Source of the DNA: Neptuniibacter victor
Lineage (GTDB): Bacteria; Pseudomonadota; Gammaproteobacteria; Pseudomonadales; Balneatricaceae
Assembly: GCA_027943745.1 (NCBI GenBank)
Contig: AP025763.1
Span: 1,302,001 to 1,366,000 of the forward strand
Length of the DNA: 64,000 nucleotides
Direction of reading: 5' to 3'
The notes beneath the pieces are model-generated. The model was not told the origin of the DNA, did not search any database, and was given only the letters and a program-made list of their open reading frames with translations. Each line of letters starts with the position of its first letter. Position 1 is the stretch's first letter. Both the position numbers and the translations under genes were made by a program. This document shows positions 26,760-36,284 of this stretch, piece after piece.

Positions 26760-29700
26760 TTCATAGTTGCCGCCGCTTGCCGTTGTATTTCGTGTGACGG
26801 TCTTTTCACGGACAAATTGTTTAAGGTAATTTGGTCCACCGGCTTTAGGTCCTGTGCCGGACATTCCCATACCGCCAAAAGGTTGTGATGCGACGACAGC
26901 GCCCACTTGATCGCGGTTTACATAGATATTTCCGATATTTACTTGGGAGATAATCTTGTCGACGAAACTATCATTTCTTGAGTGGATACCCAGTGTTAAA
27001 CCGAAACCTGAACGGTTTATTTCCTTGAGAACTCGTTCGATATTACTTGCGCTGTATCGGATTACATGGAGGACTGGCCCAAATACTTCGTTACTTAATT
27101 CATCCAACGAATGAAGTTTAATCAGAGTGGGAGGGACAAAATAACCATTATTGTGATGATCATCTAATGGTAATTCATAGGTTAACTTGTTCTCGACTCG
27201 ACAGCGTTCAATATGTTCGTATAAGCGATTCATGGCGGTTTGGTTAATGACAGCTCCTATATCAGTCGATTGAACTAACGGCGAGCCAATCTCTAAGGTA
27301 TTCATCGCACCAATAAGTTTTTCCTCAATAAGCTCAGCTATCTCTTCTTGCACATACAATACGCGTAGTGCAGAGCAGCGCTGACCTGCGCAATTAAATG
27401 CAGAGTGAACAACGTCTTTTATTACTTGTTCAGGGAGCGCGGTGCTATCAACTATCATGGTATTTATGCCGCCAGTCTCCGCGATCAATGTAGGAATTGG
27501 GCTGCTATATCTCTTTGCGAGTTGTTGATAGATATTGGCCGCTGTTTGAGTTGATCCAGTAAATGTAACCCCGCTAACTCTAGAATCTAGTAAAATCTCG
27601 TTCGAGGTTTGCTGCCCATTGCAGGGGACTAACTGTAATACATGGCTAGGTAATCCTGCCGAAAACCAAAGTTCGGTTGCTCTAAAGGCAATTAGTGCGG
27701 TTGATGAAGAGGGTTTTGCTAACACCGTGTTCCCACAAACAAGGGCAGCAGCAATCTGTCCGGTAAAAATGGCTAAAGGGAAGTTCCAAGGGCTAATGCA
27801 TAGGAAGATTCCTCTACCTTGATAGGTGAGTGTGTTCTCCTCGCCAGTAATAGATGTGAGTGCTTCAGTGCGTAATTGTTGTGTAGCAGACGCAGCATAA
27901 TAGTGGCAAAAATCTATCGCCTCTCTTAGCTCATTTTGGGCATCTTTAAGTGTTTTGCCCGCTTCGAGCATTATTAGGCTGATTAATTCATCTTCGTGCT
28001 TTTCTAATATGCGCGCGTAGTTGGTTAATATTTGACAGCGTTCGGCTAGCGCCCAATTTTTCCATTCATGCGAAAAGTGCTCAGCACAGTTTAATGCTTG
28101 CTTTATCTGCTCTTGGGTTGCTGTACTGCTATATCCAATGGTTTTATCCAGTTGGTAGTTTGGTGTGAGGGGCTGTAAATTCTCGCCTTCGCATATCTCT
28201 CCAGCAATAATGGGTTGGCTAAACCATTGCTTGCTACTGAAATGGTTTAGGTGTTCGTTCCATTCTCGCCAAGTGGATAGTTTTGCTAAGTCATATCCTG
28301 AGGCGTTTTCACGTATTGGTCGATAAATTGCGTTAGGCAGTGGTAAGTGGGGAGCGCTTTCTGTTTCTAGCCGTGTGGTGAGAGGGGTTGTTAAAAAATC
28401 TATCGACACCGAAGGGTCATTGAGTTGGAATATAAAAGAGGAGTTAGCGCCGTTTTCAAGTAAGCGTCGTACTAGATAAGGTAATAACGTCTCTTGGTTA
28501 CCTATAGGGGCGTATATCCTGCATTTTAGTTGTTTTTCTTGCTGAAGGGCAAAATATAGGCTCTCTCCCATGCCGTGTAGTCGCTGAAACTCAAAAGGTT
28601 TACTACTTTTGATATTTAAAATATAGGCGATGGTTTGTGCATTATGGGTGGCAAATTGAGGTGTGAGTCGTAAGCAGTGAGAGGATAATAAATATTGGGC
28701 GCAACTTAAGTAGGATAGATCGGTTGCAGACTTGTTGGTGTAGACGGGATAGCCTGAAATACCGCCTTGTTGCGCGCTTTTGATCTCCGTATCCCAATAA
28801 GCCCCTTTAACCAAACGAATGGGAATCTCTGTCGCTGTATCAACGGCGATGAGATCTAACCAACGTAGAACGGGCAGTGCACGTTTACTGTAGGCCTGAA
28901 CCGCAATACCGAGTTTTCCCCAGCCAATCGCAAGTTCACTGCGGAGCAGTTGTTCAAAAATGAGTAAAGTTAACTCTAGTTTGTTGGACTCTTCAGCATC
29001 AATTGTTATGGCGATGTCTAGGTTTCTAGCGGTGACGAGAAGTAATAAAAGGCGGTGAATAAGATGTTTTTGGATATCTTCAATTTTCTGGTTTTCTAAT
29101 CGAGGATGAAGTGCTGAAAGCTTAATAGAAATGCTTGTATTGCCATTCGGGTTTTGCTCGCCAGCAGATTGGATCGCTTCCATGTAAGCATTAAAATAGG
29201 ATTCTACATCTCGCTCACAAAGTGCGGCTTCACCCAGCATATCAAATGAAAATGCGGTGGTTTCGCTACCATAGTCGTTACGTAGTATTAATGCAGATTG
29301 TATATCTTCTGCAAAAACAAATTGTTTACCTAGATGAGAAATAGCAAAGTTGGTGGCTTTTAGTATTGTCGCACTCCCTAAGCGCTCCCAAAGTTGTGCG
29401 ATCACTGAGTTAGCAGAATGCTGACTAATCAGTTGCCTACTGATGGCTATGCCCCAAACTGAACTGGTACCTAAAAGACCAGAATTAAGAGAGTCCTTTA
29501 GCATGTGATTAAGGTCTAAACGGTTAAGTTTATCTTCAATCAGCGCTGTGGCAGAGCTGGGATCGGGGATGCGAAGAAGTGCTTCAGCTAATGATAGGAG
29601 GACGATACCTTCATCGCTATTAAGGCCAAATTTTGCCATGAGTTCATCGACGGCAAACAGCGACTTTTGTTGTAGCCTCTCAGTTTCTATCCACTTATGT

Positions 29701-29858
29701 GCTTGTCGATTCGGTTCTGTATCAGGGAGTAGGTGGGGTTTAAATTGAGTGATCAGTGTTTGTTCGTCCAACGAATAGTATGCGTCGATGCTTTTCCATA
29801 GTTCATCTTGTTCTGTGGGGGTAAAGCTTGTGTGTAAAAGGTCATCGACTGAGAGCAT
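26745..29858 (-). CDS. putA: Bifunctional proline dehydrogenase / glutamate-semialdehyde dehydrogenase PutA
   Basis: 1037 residues. The N-terminal half is the FAD proline dehydrogenase barrel (KLSALHPRLE, VRLVKGAYWDTEIK, THNAQT and the RLHGMGE motif). The C-terminal half is the NAD aldehyde dehydrogenase (SPWNFPLAIFTGQ, TFTGSTQTA, and the catalytic Cys in NCAGQRCSALR), ending in a short GGNYELLS tail. It oxidises proline to glutamate through P5C with channelling. It begins MLSVDDLLHTSFTPTE and lacks the ribbon-helix-helix DNA-binding domain of E. coli PutA, so it should not repress itself. No proline permease gene is adjacent. Confidence 0.96.
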   Translation of the reverse strand: MLSVDDLLHTSFTPTEQDELWKSIDAYYSLDEQTLITQFKPHLLPDTEPNRQAHKWIETERLQQKSLFAVDELMAKFGLNSDEGIVLLSLAEALLRIPDPSSATALIEDKLNRLDLNHMLKDSLNSGLLGTSSVWGIAISRQLISQHSANSVIAQLWERLGSATILKATNFAISHLGKQFVFAEDIQSALILRNDYGSETTAFSFDMLGEAALCERDVESYFNAYMEAIQSAGEQNPNGNTSISIKLSALHPRLENQKIEDIQKHLIHRLLLLLVTARNLDIAITIDAEESNKLELTLLIFEQLLRSELAIGWGKLGIAVQAYSKRALPVLRWLDLIAVDTATEIPIRLVKGAYWDTEIKSAQQGGISGYPVYTNKSATDLSYLSCAQYLLSSHCLRLTPQFATHNAQTIAYILNIKSSKPFEFQRLHGMGESLYFALQQEKQLKCRIYAPIGNQETLLPYLVRRLLENGANSSFIFQLNDPSVSIDFLTTPLTTRLETESAPHLPLPNAIYRPIRENASGYDLAKLSTWREWNEHLNHFSSKQWFSQPIIAGEICEGENLQPLTPNYQLDKTIGYSSTATQEQIKQALNCAEHFSHEWKNWALAERCQILTNYARILEKHEDELISLIMLEAGKTLKDAQNELREAIDFCHYYAASATQQLRTEALTSITGEENTLTYQGRGIFLCISPWNFPLAIFTGQIAAALVCGNTVLAKPSSSTALIAFRATELWFSAGLPSHVLQLVPCNGQQTSNEILLDSRVSGVTFTGSTQTAANIYQQLAKRYSSPIPTLIAETGGINTMIVDSTALPEQVIKDVVHSAFNCAGQRCSALRVLYVQEEIAELIEEKLIGAMNTLEIGSPLVQSTDIGAVINQTAMNRLYEHIERCRVENKLTYELPLDDHHNNGYFVPPTLIKLHSLDELSNEVFGPVLHVIRYSASNIERVLKEINRSGFGLTLGIHSRNDSFVDKIISQVNIGNIYVNRDQVGAVVASQPFGGMGMSGTGPKAGGPNYLKQFVREKTVTRNTTASGGNYELLSR

Positions 29859-30240
29859 TGGAACGATCCGAAGTTTTTTTTCAGTTTAGCTGATGTCTTT
29901 CTTTAGAGAGACAAAAAAACGAATAATCGATCGTTTATATGTGCGGTTTTATCTATTTTTTAAGTGAAAACAACGCATTGCTATTTCATCACCTGTTTTG
30001 TTCGGTATTGTTAATAGATTGATCTGTACGGCGTATTTGCTTTTCTTAGAACGGTTAACGTATTAAAAGGAGGTATAGTTGGGTTTAATCTTTTTGCGTA
30101 CGATAACTTTTTGGTCATTGTTATCTGTGAGGATGTAATCCTAATGGATATGTTTTTTAACCATGAAGACGGGAGTATGCTGTTTTCAATGTAGTTGCAG
30201 TTACAGGCAATACAACACTATAAATCAGGAGTCATTATTC
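29859..30240. other. Intergenic region between putA and the thiolase gene
   Basis: About 380 AT-rich bases holding the putA promoter (minus) and the thiolase leader (plus). A very short frame with an excellent ribosome site lies inside it at 30079-30138 and is listed separately. The palindrome CGATCG near 29925 is present but not distinctive. Confidence 0.4.
30079..30138 (+). CDS. Possible 19-aa leader peptide upstream of the thiolase gene
   Basis: AAGGAGGT, a perfect ribosome binding site, sits five bases before a TTG codon that opens a 19-codon frame (MGLIFLRTITFWSLLSVRM). The stop lies about 100 bases before the thiolase start. The fit of the site is better than that of the thiolase gene itself. 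It could be a translated leader or a chance motif; the product is hydrophobic and has no recognised relative. Confidence 0.25.
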   Translation: MGLIFLRTITFWSLLSVRM

Positions 30241-31422
30241 GTGAGTAAAGAAGTTGTAGTTCTCAGTGCGGTACGTTCAGCAATTGGTGCATTTGGTGGT
30301 AGCTTAAGTGGTTTAGAACCAGCAGAGTTGGCTGGTCAGGTAATGAAGGAGGCTGTTAATCGCTCCGGTGTTAACCCGGAAAAGATCAATTATGTGACGG
30401 TAGGTAACTGTATCCCTACTGAATCTCGTTATGCTTATGTTGCTCGAGTAGCGTCCATTCAGGCGGGCTTGCCTATGGAGTCGGTGGCAATGTCTGTGAA
30501 CCGCTTATGTAGCTCTGGTTTACAAGGTATTGTAACAACGGCCCAACAGATCATGCTGGGTGATTGTGACTATGGTATTGGCGGTGGTGTAGAGGTGATG
30601 TCCCGCGGTGCTTATTTGTCTACGGCGATGCGCTCAGGTGCTCGTATGGGTGAGACTAAAATGCTGGATTCGATGGTTTCCGTTTTGACGGATCCGTTTG
30701 GTGCAGGTCACATGGGTATCACTGCTGAGAACTTGGCGGAAAAATGGGATATCAGCCGTGAAGAGCAAGATGCATTTGCTGTTGAGTCTCAACGCCGTGC
30801 AGCGGTTGCGATAGAAGAGGGGCGTTTTAAATCTCAGATCGTACCTATCGTACAGAAAACGCGTAAAGGCGAAGTTGTATTTGATACCGATGAGCATGGT
30901 AAGCCAGGGGCTACCATGGAAAGTTTGGCTAAAATGCGCCCGGCATTCAAGAAAGATGGCACGGTAACCGCTGCTAACGCCTCTGGTATCAATGATGGTG
31001 CAGCTTTCTTCGTTCTTGCCTCTGCTGAGGCTGCAGAAGCTGCTGGCCAAAAGCCAATCGCAAAAATTAAGTCGTATGCGGTAGCGGGTGTAGCAAATGA
31101 TGTGATGGGTGAAGGCCCAATTCCGGCAACCAAGTTAGCGTTGGAGAAAGCGGGTCTATCTTTGGATGATGTCGATGTAATCGAGTCCAATGAAGCCTTT
31201 GCTGCACAAGCCCTTGCTGTTGCTAAGGGGTTAGGTTTGGATATGGAGAAAACCAATCCTAACGGTGGTGCAATCGCATTGGGTCATCCTGTTGGGTGTT
31301 CAGGTGCATTCATTGCGACTAAAGCTATTTACGAGCTTGAGCGCATTGAAGGTAAGTATGCACTTGTTACTATGTGTATTGGCGGTGGCCAAGGTATCGC
31401 AGTAATCTTTGAGCGCGTTTAA
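30241..31422 (+). CDS. Acetyl-CoA acetyltransferase (thiolase)
   Basis: 393 residues from GTG 30241, preceded by CAGGAGTCATTATTC. A longer frame from 30163 is rejected because the family begins at SKEVVVLSAVRSAIGAFGG. The catalytic residues are all present: Cys in NRLCSSGLQG, His in GGAIALGHPVGCSGA and the second Cys in TMCIGGGQGIAV. It condenses two acetyl-CoA to acetoacetyl-CoA or works in the reverse, degradative direction (beta-ketothiolase, PhaA/AtoB/BktB type). No PHA or fatty-acid genes adjoin, so the direction is open. It is a single-gene unit with a strong terminator. Confidence 0.93.
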   Translation: MSKEVVVLSAVRSAIGAFGGSLSGLEPAELAGQVMKEAVNRSGVNPEKINYVTVGNCIPTESRYAYVARVASIQAGLPMESVAMSVNRLCSSGLQGIVTTAQQIMLGDCDYGIGGGVEVMSRGAYLSTAMRSGARMGETKMLDSMVSVLTDPFGAGHMGITAENLAEKWDISREEQDAFAVESQRRAAVAIEEGRFKSQIVPIVQKTRKGEVVFDTDEHGKPGATMESLAKMRPAFKKDGTVTAANASGINDGAAFFVLASAEAAEAAGQKPIAKIKSYAVAGVANDVMGEGPIPATKLALEKAGLSLDDVDVIESNEAFAAQALAVAKGLGLDMEKTNPNGGAIALGHPVGCSGAFIATKAIYELERIEGKYALVTMCIGGGQGIAVIFERV

Positions 31423-31503
31423 GGCGTTCTGTATTTGCAGCGTTTTTATGGCTCTGTAAATATGCCCTTTGATTTTTAGTTAAACTAAAAGCAAAGAAAG
31501 TAG

Positions 31504-31533
31504 GCCCACTTATTGTGTAATAAGTGGGCTTTT
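31504..31533 (+). terminator. Terminator of the thiolase gene
   Basis: GCCCACTTATT (31504-31514) and AATAAGTGGGC (31519-31529) form an 11-bp perfect stem with a GTGT loop, followed by TTTTT. It is a textbook intrinsic terminator about 80 bases after the stop. Confidence 0.93.
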
Positions 31534-31806
31534 TATTTTCTCTGTATGATTATCTCTCCTGCTTAATGTCGAATGTGGTAACTACACCTTAAGGTTGTTT
31601 GGTCATAAGAACGCGTTGAGTCCGGTAACCTGGCTTATGCGTGGTTATTAAAAAACGTTGGTATTTTGAGGCTAATAGATTAATCATAGAGGTAGCCTTT
31701 ACTTGTAGTAAGTGTTGCTTTGTTTTGGGCTGACGAGATCTGTGGTTAGGTATCGGCTATTAATATTGGATAGAGCAGATAGGTTGTTTATTAGAAGGAT
31801 AGTTTA

Positions 31807-33033
31807 ATGGAGTTTGCGCTACAGTTACTGCTGTTTTTAAGCATGTTGTTACTGGCAATCGTACTCTTTCCTTTTAGTCGAAGGTTGAAATTACCCGATG
31901 GATTGGTGTTGGTTGTATCTGGTTTTGTAGGTTCCGAGCTGATCACGTCTTTTGGGCTTGATATAGGGCTACGTTGGCATCATTTTCATGAGTTAGTTTT
32001 TTATATTTTTATTCCCCTTCTCGTTTTTAATTCGGCATTGCATCTTAATTTTTCTCAGTTGCGCAAGCAGTTGATTGCGATGCTTATTTTGGCTATCCCA
32101 ATGATGTTGCTCGCGACCCTTGTGAGCGCTTCTGTTTTGTTCTTTGGTATCGGCTATCCAAACTATTACTCTTGGCTTGCTGCGCTGTTAACTGGGGTTC
32201 TACTTTCTTCAACCGATCCATCAATTATTATTGATATATTTCGAAGAGCAGGCGTTTCTGAACGCATTCTTTTGCTGTTAGAGGGTGAAAGTTTATTTAA
32301 TGATTCCCTTTCGGTTCTTTTGTTTGGGTTGTTATCTGCAATGTTACTAATGGTGGATAATGGTCAAACGGTGACTGGATTCGGCGTCGATTTTCTTATT
32401 GTACTTGTCGGTGGTGTCCTCTGCGGAATAGCCTCTTTGCTATCACTCTATGCTCTTTTTAAACATTTGAATGACACTTTCAGTCATCTTCTACTGATGT
32501 TACTGGCGTGCTACTTAAGTTACCTTGTCGCAGATGTTGTACTCGAGGTATCTGGTGTGATGGCAGTGCTCGTGGTGGGTTCGGGTTTTGCGTATTGGGT
32601 GCGAAAATATTTACAGACTGAAGAACGTAATAAGCTCCTGTTGTATTGGACTTTTCAAGGGCAGCTCGCACATTCTGTGATGTTTTTGCTGCTTGGCGTT
32701 ACGATTACGGTGACGATGTTTACTCAGCAGTGGCTGGCTATGTTACTCGGAGTCGGAGCGGTTATTGTTGCCCGTATTGCAGGGCTGTTATTGACGTTGC
32801 CCGTGATTAATCTTTTACCCGAGGGTAAATTGAATAGAGGGGAGCCTATGATTATGTATTTAGGGGGCACTCGTGGCGCTGTTACTATCGCACTAGCACT
32901 CTCTATCCCCGTAGAGTTGGATGCTTGGTTTACGATCCAGTCTATTGCTTATGCTGTGGTTTTATTTGGCCTGGTAGTGCAGGCGGTTAGTGCTCCCTTT
33001 TTAATTAAACATCTCATATCAGGAGATAGATGA
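31807..33033 (+). CDS. Cation:proton antiporter (CPA1/NhaP type)
   Basis: 408 residues with about 12 hydrophobic helices from the first residues on. The [12 protein letters not shown] segment and the [18 protein letters not shown] segment correspond to the ion-binding Asp blocks of CPA1 antiporters (usually STDPVAV and EGESLFNDG), and [16 protein letters not shown] is the later conserved block. It exchanges sodium or potassium for protons at the inner membrane. It is predicted to be electroneutral because the paired residues read Asn-Asp rather than Asp-Asp. Its stop overlaps the next gene's start. Confidence 0.88.
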   Translation: MEFALQLLLFLSMLLLAIVLFPFSRRLKLPDGLVLVVSGFVGSELITSFGLDIGLRWHHFHELVFYIFIPLLVFNSALHLNFSQLRKQLIAMLILAIPMMLLATLVSASVLFFGIGYPNYYSWLAALLTGVLLSSTDPSIIIDIFRRAGVSERILLLLEGESLFNDSLSVLLFGLLSAMLLMVDNGQTVTGFGVDFLIVLVGGVLCGIASLLSLYALFKHLNDTFSHLLLMLLACYLSYLVADVVLEVSGVMAVLVVGSGFAYWVRKYLQTEERNKLLLYWTFQGQLAHSVMFLLLGVTITVTMFTQQWLAMLLGVGAVIVARIAGLLLTLPVINLLPEGKLNRGEPMIMYLGGTRGAVTIALALSIPVELDAWFTIQSIAYAVVLFGLVVQAVSAPFLIKHLISGDR

Positions 33034-33821
33034 TGCGTTGTCATGAAGTAGATTATGAAATTATTGGAGAAGCCCTTCAGGTTGTAGAAGTTGAACTAGA
33101 TCCTGGTGAGAAAGTTATCGCAGAAGCCGGCATGATGAATTACATGGAGGAGGGCATCGGCTTTGAAACGAAAATGGGTGATGGTTCTGAACCTGATCAG
33201 GGGCTGATGGGTAAACTATTTTCGGCGGGTAAGCGCATGGTCATGGGCGAATCTGTATTTATGACGCATTTTGGTAACGAAGGTTCAGGCAAGCGAAGAG
33301 TTGCGTTTGCGGCTCCCTACCCGGGGAGTATCGTACCTCTGAATTTGGCAGAGTACGGCGAGAGCATTACTTGCCAAAAGGACGCATTCCTATGCGCGGC
33401 GTTAGGTACCAAAGTAGAGATCGCTTTTTCCAAGAAAATCGGCGCGGGCTTTTTTGGCGGAGAAGGCTTTATACTCCAAAAGCTGGAAGGAGATGGAATG
33501 GCCTTTGTTCAGGCCGGTGGTACGGTTGTACGCAAAGAATTAAACAATGAGACGTTACGTGTTGATACCGGCTGCTTAGTTGGCTTTACCGATGGTATTG
33601 AATACGATATCGAGATGGTTAAAGGTTTGAAATCGATGATTTTCGGTGGGGAGGGGCTATGGCTCGCCACGTTAAAAGGGACGGGGTCTGTCTGGGTTCA
33701 GAGTTTGCCATTCTCCCGTTTAGCTGACCGTTTGATCGCTTCTGCCCCAGCATCGGGTGGATCTGATAAAGGTGAGGGATCGGTACTTGGTGGATTGGGC
33801 CGTATGTTAGATGGAGATTGA
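33033..33821 (+). CDS. TIGR00266/AIM24 family protein
   Basis: 262 residues from ATG 33033, seven bases after AGGAG; the ATG at 33030 is also possible. The frame [22 protein letters not shown] with [16 protein letters not shown], the [20 protein letters not shown] and [24 protein letters not shown] blocks are typical of the AIM24-like beta-helical family. The biochemical role is unknown; mitochondrial AIM24 helps cristae organisation. It is translationally coupled to the antiporter, overlapping its stop. The stop codon lies at the very edge of a 55-bp tandem duplication. Confidence 0.9.
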   Translation: MRCHEVDYEIIGEALQVVEVELDPGEKVIAEAGMMNYMEEGIGFETKMGDGSEPDQGLMGKLFSAGKRMVMGESVFMTHFGNEGSGKRRVAFAAPYPGSIVPLNLAEYGESITCQKDAFLCAALGTKVEIAFSKKIGAGFFGGEGFILQKLEGDGMAFVQAGGTVVRKELNNETLRVDTGCLVGFTDGIEYDIEMVKGLKSMIFGGEGLWLATLKGTGSVWVQSLPFSRLADRLIASAPASGGSDKGEGSVLGGLGRMLDGD

Positions 33822-33927
33822 TTTTATCATTCGATAAAAATGAATTAATTGCTGTGTCTGTTCAGGAATTAATTGATTTTATCATTCGATAAAAATGAAT
33901 TAATTGCTGTGTCTGTTCAGGAATTAA
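33818..33927 (+). repeat. Perfect 55-bp tandem duplication after the AIM24-like gene
   Basis: Bases 33818-33872 are repeated exactly at 33873-33927. Each unit contains the hairpin TTTTATC-attc-GATAAAA, followed by an AT-rich stretch and a GCTGTGTCTGTTCAGG segment. The first unit begins inside the TGA stop codon. Identity of the two copies suggests a recent slippage or duplication event. The hairpin may act as a weak terminator or 3'-end stabiliser. Confidence 0.95.
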
Positions 33928-34079
33928 CAGATGCAGCGGTTATGTGGGTCATGTTATTAGGAGGAATGGATTAATCACCTATAACCATTATGACAATAGA
34001 ATGAAAAATCGGTATATTTATGCGCTTATATTTTACAGATAGATTCATTTTATAAAGATGCATAGTTACAGGTATTATC

Positions 34080-35033
34080 TTGAGAAATAAACTAGTTATT
34101 ACGCTGACAACGGTTTATGGTTCGCGCCAATATACCTTTAATCAGGTCGCGAAATACCTATTACTTATCTTTATTATTTTGGCGGCCATCAGTTTTTTTG
34201 TATCTAATGCTTTGCTGGTGGTGAAGACTGATAACTTGTCAGATCTTGAAGAGGATCACCAAGTCTTAAGCGACAATTATGAGATGATGGTAGGTTCTCA
34301 GCAGCTGTATATAGATGAACTTAAAGATTTAAGTATGTCGTTAAGTTCGTTAAAGAACGAACGTGACACGCTTGAAGAAGAAAATATTCGTATAGGTGAG
34401 CTGAATACCTCGTTAGATAACTCTTTGTTTGGGTTAGAACGTTTGCTCGGTATGGAGCATGAAACTGAAATTGACCCACATCGTGCAGAGTTGTTGACGA
34501 TTGAAGCGAATAAGCGACTTTTCTTTCTTCACAGCATTCCGAATGGTGTGCCAATTCAAGCAATTCGTATCAGCGATAAGTTTGGTCCACGCATTCATCC
34601 TGTGAGGAAAAAACGTGTTGTCCATCAAGGCATTGATTTCAAAGCGAACCGAGGAACTCCTGTATACGCCACTGCAGATGGTATAGTTGAGTTCGGTGGC
34701 TTCCATAAGTCCAGTGGTTTTGGCAAACTGATCATATTGCAGCACAATTTTGGTTTTAAGACGTACTTTGCGCATCTGGACGCAGTCAAAGTCAAAGGGG
34801 GAGAGTTTGTCAGTAAAGGACAACTGATAGGGTTAAGTGGAAATACAGGACTGTCGACAGGGCCTCATTTACATTATGAGATTAGGCATCTGTTTACGGC
34901 TATAGATCCAGAACCTTTCCTCTCCTGGAATATCACAAATTTTGACTCTTTGTTTACAAAGGTTAAGGGCGTTAAATGGGCATCCTTAAAAGAAATGTAT
35001 CCACTAAATCAACACAGTCAGCTATCACAATAA
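34080..35033 (+). CDS. Membrane-anchored M23 peptidoglycan endopeptidase
   Basis: 317 residues from a TTG start. A membrane anchor lies at about 28-48 (YLLLIFIILAAISFFVSNALLVV), followed by a periplasmic coiled coil (about 55-125) and a C-terminal LytM/M23 domain (about 165-300). The zinc ligands are visible: HQGIDF (His, Asp) and GPHLHYEI, plus YFAHLD. It should cut peptide cross-links of peptidoglycan. The gene overlaps the downstream bactofilin gene by 58 bases in another frame, a pairing known from cell-shape systems (Csd1 with CcmA). No ATG is in a better place, and family alignment supports this N-terminus. Confidence 0.88.
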   Translation: MRNKLVITLTTVYGSRQYTFNQVAKYLLLIFIILAAISFFVSNALLVVKTDNLSDLEEDHQVLSDNYEMMVGSQQLYIDELKDLSMSLSSLKNERDTLEEENIRIGELNTSLDNSLFGLERLLGMEHETEIDPHRAELLTIEANKRLFFLHSIPNGVPIQAIRISDKFGPRIHPVRKKRVVHQGIDFKANRGTPVYATADGIVEFGGFHKSSGFGKLIILQHNFGFKTYFAHLDAVKVKGGEFVSKGQLIGLSGNTGLSTGPHLHYEIRHLFTAIDPEPFLSWNITNFDSLFTKVKGVKWASLKEMYPLNQHSQLSQ

Positions 35034-35428
35034 TTGCTGAAGGTAATAAGTTTTGTGGTGATATGAGTATTATCGGCAAGATGCATATTGACGGCATTTT
35101 TGAAGGTAATGTGTCATCCTTGGATAATATATCCATAGGGAAAACAGGCCATGTTCGTGGTTTGATCAAAGCGCGAGCAGTTGATGTTTGCGGCCTTCTT
35201 GAAGGGGAGGTGATATGTGATGATTTGCACATCGACTCCGGTGGTCAAGTACGGGCTACCGTTGAGAGCAAGCAGATGTCTATTCACCCTCAAGGTTGTT
35301 TCTTAGGGGAGCGAAGGCTTAAAGAGCTGTCTGCTTTAGCTGACGAAAGTAAAAAAATTGAGACGGGAATGGATGCAATCGATTCATTGCCTGATAAGGT
35401 TGTGTTAGATAATAAATCTGAATCTTGA
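34976..35428 (+). CDS. Bactofilin (CcmA family polymer-forming protein)
   Basis: 150 residues. The central bactofilin domain (about 17-110) is a run of short beta-strand repeats: GNKFCGDMSIIGKMHIDG, FEGNVSS, GHVRGLIKARAVDVCG, EGEVICDDLHID, flanked by a basic N-terminal tail and an acidic C-terminal tail. Bactofilins self-polymerise at the membrane and place cell-wall enzymes. The start lies inside the M23 gene, so both are made from one message and probably act together in cell shape or septal remodelling. The ATG has no strong ribosome site, consistent with translational coupling. Confidence 0.9.
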   Translation: MGILKRNVSTKSTQSAITIIAEGNKFCGDMSIIGKMHIDGIFEGNVSSLDNISIGKTGHVRGLIKARAVDVCGLLEGEVICDDLHIDSGGQVRATVESKQMSIHPQGCFLGERRLKELSALADESKKIETGMDAIDSLPDKVVLDNKSES

Positions 35429-35480
35429 TCGGTTTAATATAATTATCGTTATTTAAAATTTTTGTTTGGAATGGCTTTTA

Positions 35481-36248
35481 ATGTGTGAATTATTAGGCAT
35501 GAGTGCCAATGTGCCTACGGATATCTGCTTCTCTTTTGCCGGCTTGATGCAGCGAGGTGGAGGGACCGGTCCGCACAAAGATGGGTGGGGGATCGCTTTC
35601 TACGAAGGTAAAGGTGCTCGTTGCTTTCATGATCCGAACCCGAGTGTTGATTCGAAAATTGCTAATCTAATCAAAGAGCATCCGATCAAAAGCCATGTGG
35701 TCATAAGCCATATACGTCAAGCGAATGTTGGTAATATTTGTTTAGAAAATACTCACCCTTTTCAGCGTGAATTATGGGGCTTCACCTGGACTTTTGCCCA
35801 TAACGGGCAGTTAGATAAATCGCTATTTGATAAAAAACTAGCTCATTATAAACCGGTAGGCACAACCGATAGTGAGTATGCGTTTTGTTGGTTGTTAGGG
35901 GAGATAAGAGAGGCATTCCCTCAGCCCCCGGACGATTCCAAAAAATTATCAGCGTTTATACATGAACGGTGCGAAGAGCTTCGTGCGCTGGGTGTTTTTA
36001 ATATGTTGCTGACAGAATCCACACATCTGTTTGCTTTCTGTAGTAGTAAGCTTTCGTGGATTACTCGTAAAGCGCCGTTTGGCGAAGCCAGTTTAACCGA
36101 TTGTGAAGTAACGGTTGATTTTGTGAAGGAAACAACGCCCAATGATATAGTGACAGTGATTGCAACTGTCCCGTTGACCGAAAATGAGGCATGGGTTGCA
36201 CTGCAGCCGGGCGAGCTAGTCACTTTTGTAGATGGATTGCCTCAATAG
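35481..36248 (+). CDS. yafJ: Class II glutamine amidotransferase YafJ
   Basis: 255 residues from ATG 35481, chosen because Cys2 must be the N-terminal nucleophile ([19 protein letters not shown]). It matches E. coli YafJ along its length: [71 protein letters not shown] and the [18 protein letters not shown] tail. The glutaminase site is complete. The acceptor substrate is unknown. Compare the degenerate relative at 470-1255. It follows the bactofilin gene by 52 bases and may be in the same operon. Confidence 0.95.
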   Translation: MCELLGMSANVPTDICFSFAGLMQRGGGTGPHKDGWGIAFYEGKGARCFHDPNPSVDSKIANLIKEHPIKSHVVISHIRQANVGNICLENTHPFQRELWGFTWTFAHNGQLDKSLFDKKLAHYKPVGTTDSEYAFCWLLGEIREAFPQPPDDSKKLSAFIHERCEELRALGVFNMLLTESTHLFAFCSSKLSWITRKAPFGEASLTDCEVTVDFVKETTPNDIVTVIATVPLTENEAWVALQPGELVTFVDGLPQ

Positions 36249-36284
36249 TATTTCCTAGCCTACTGCTTCTAAGGAGCTTTGTTG

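Noticed and set aside
30634-31256. Two long minus-strand open frames (138 and 140 codons) inside the thiolase gene
   Set aside because: They lie wholly inside a strongly supported gene, have no ribosome site or recognised family, and are expected shadow frames of a coding strand.
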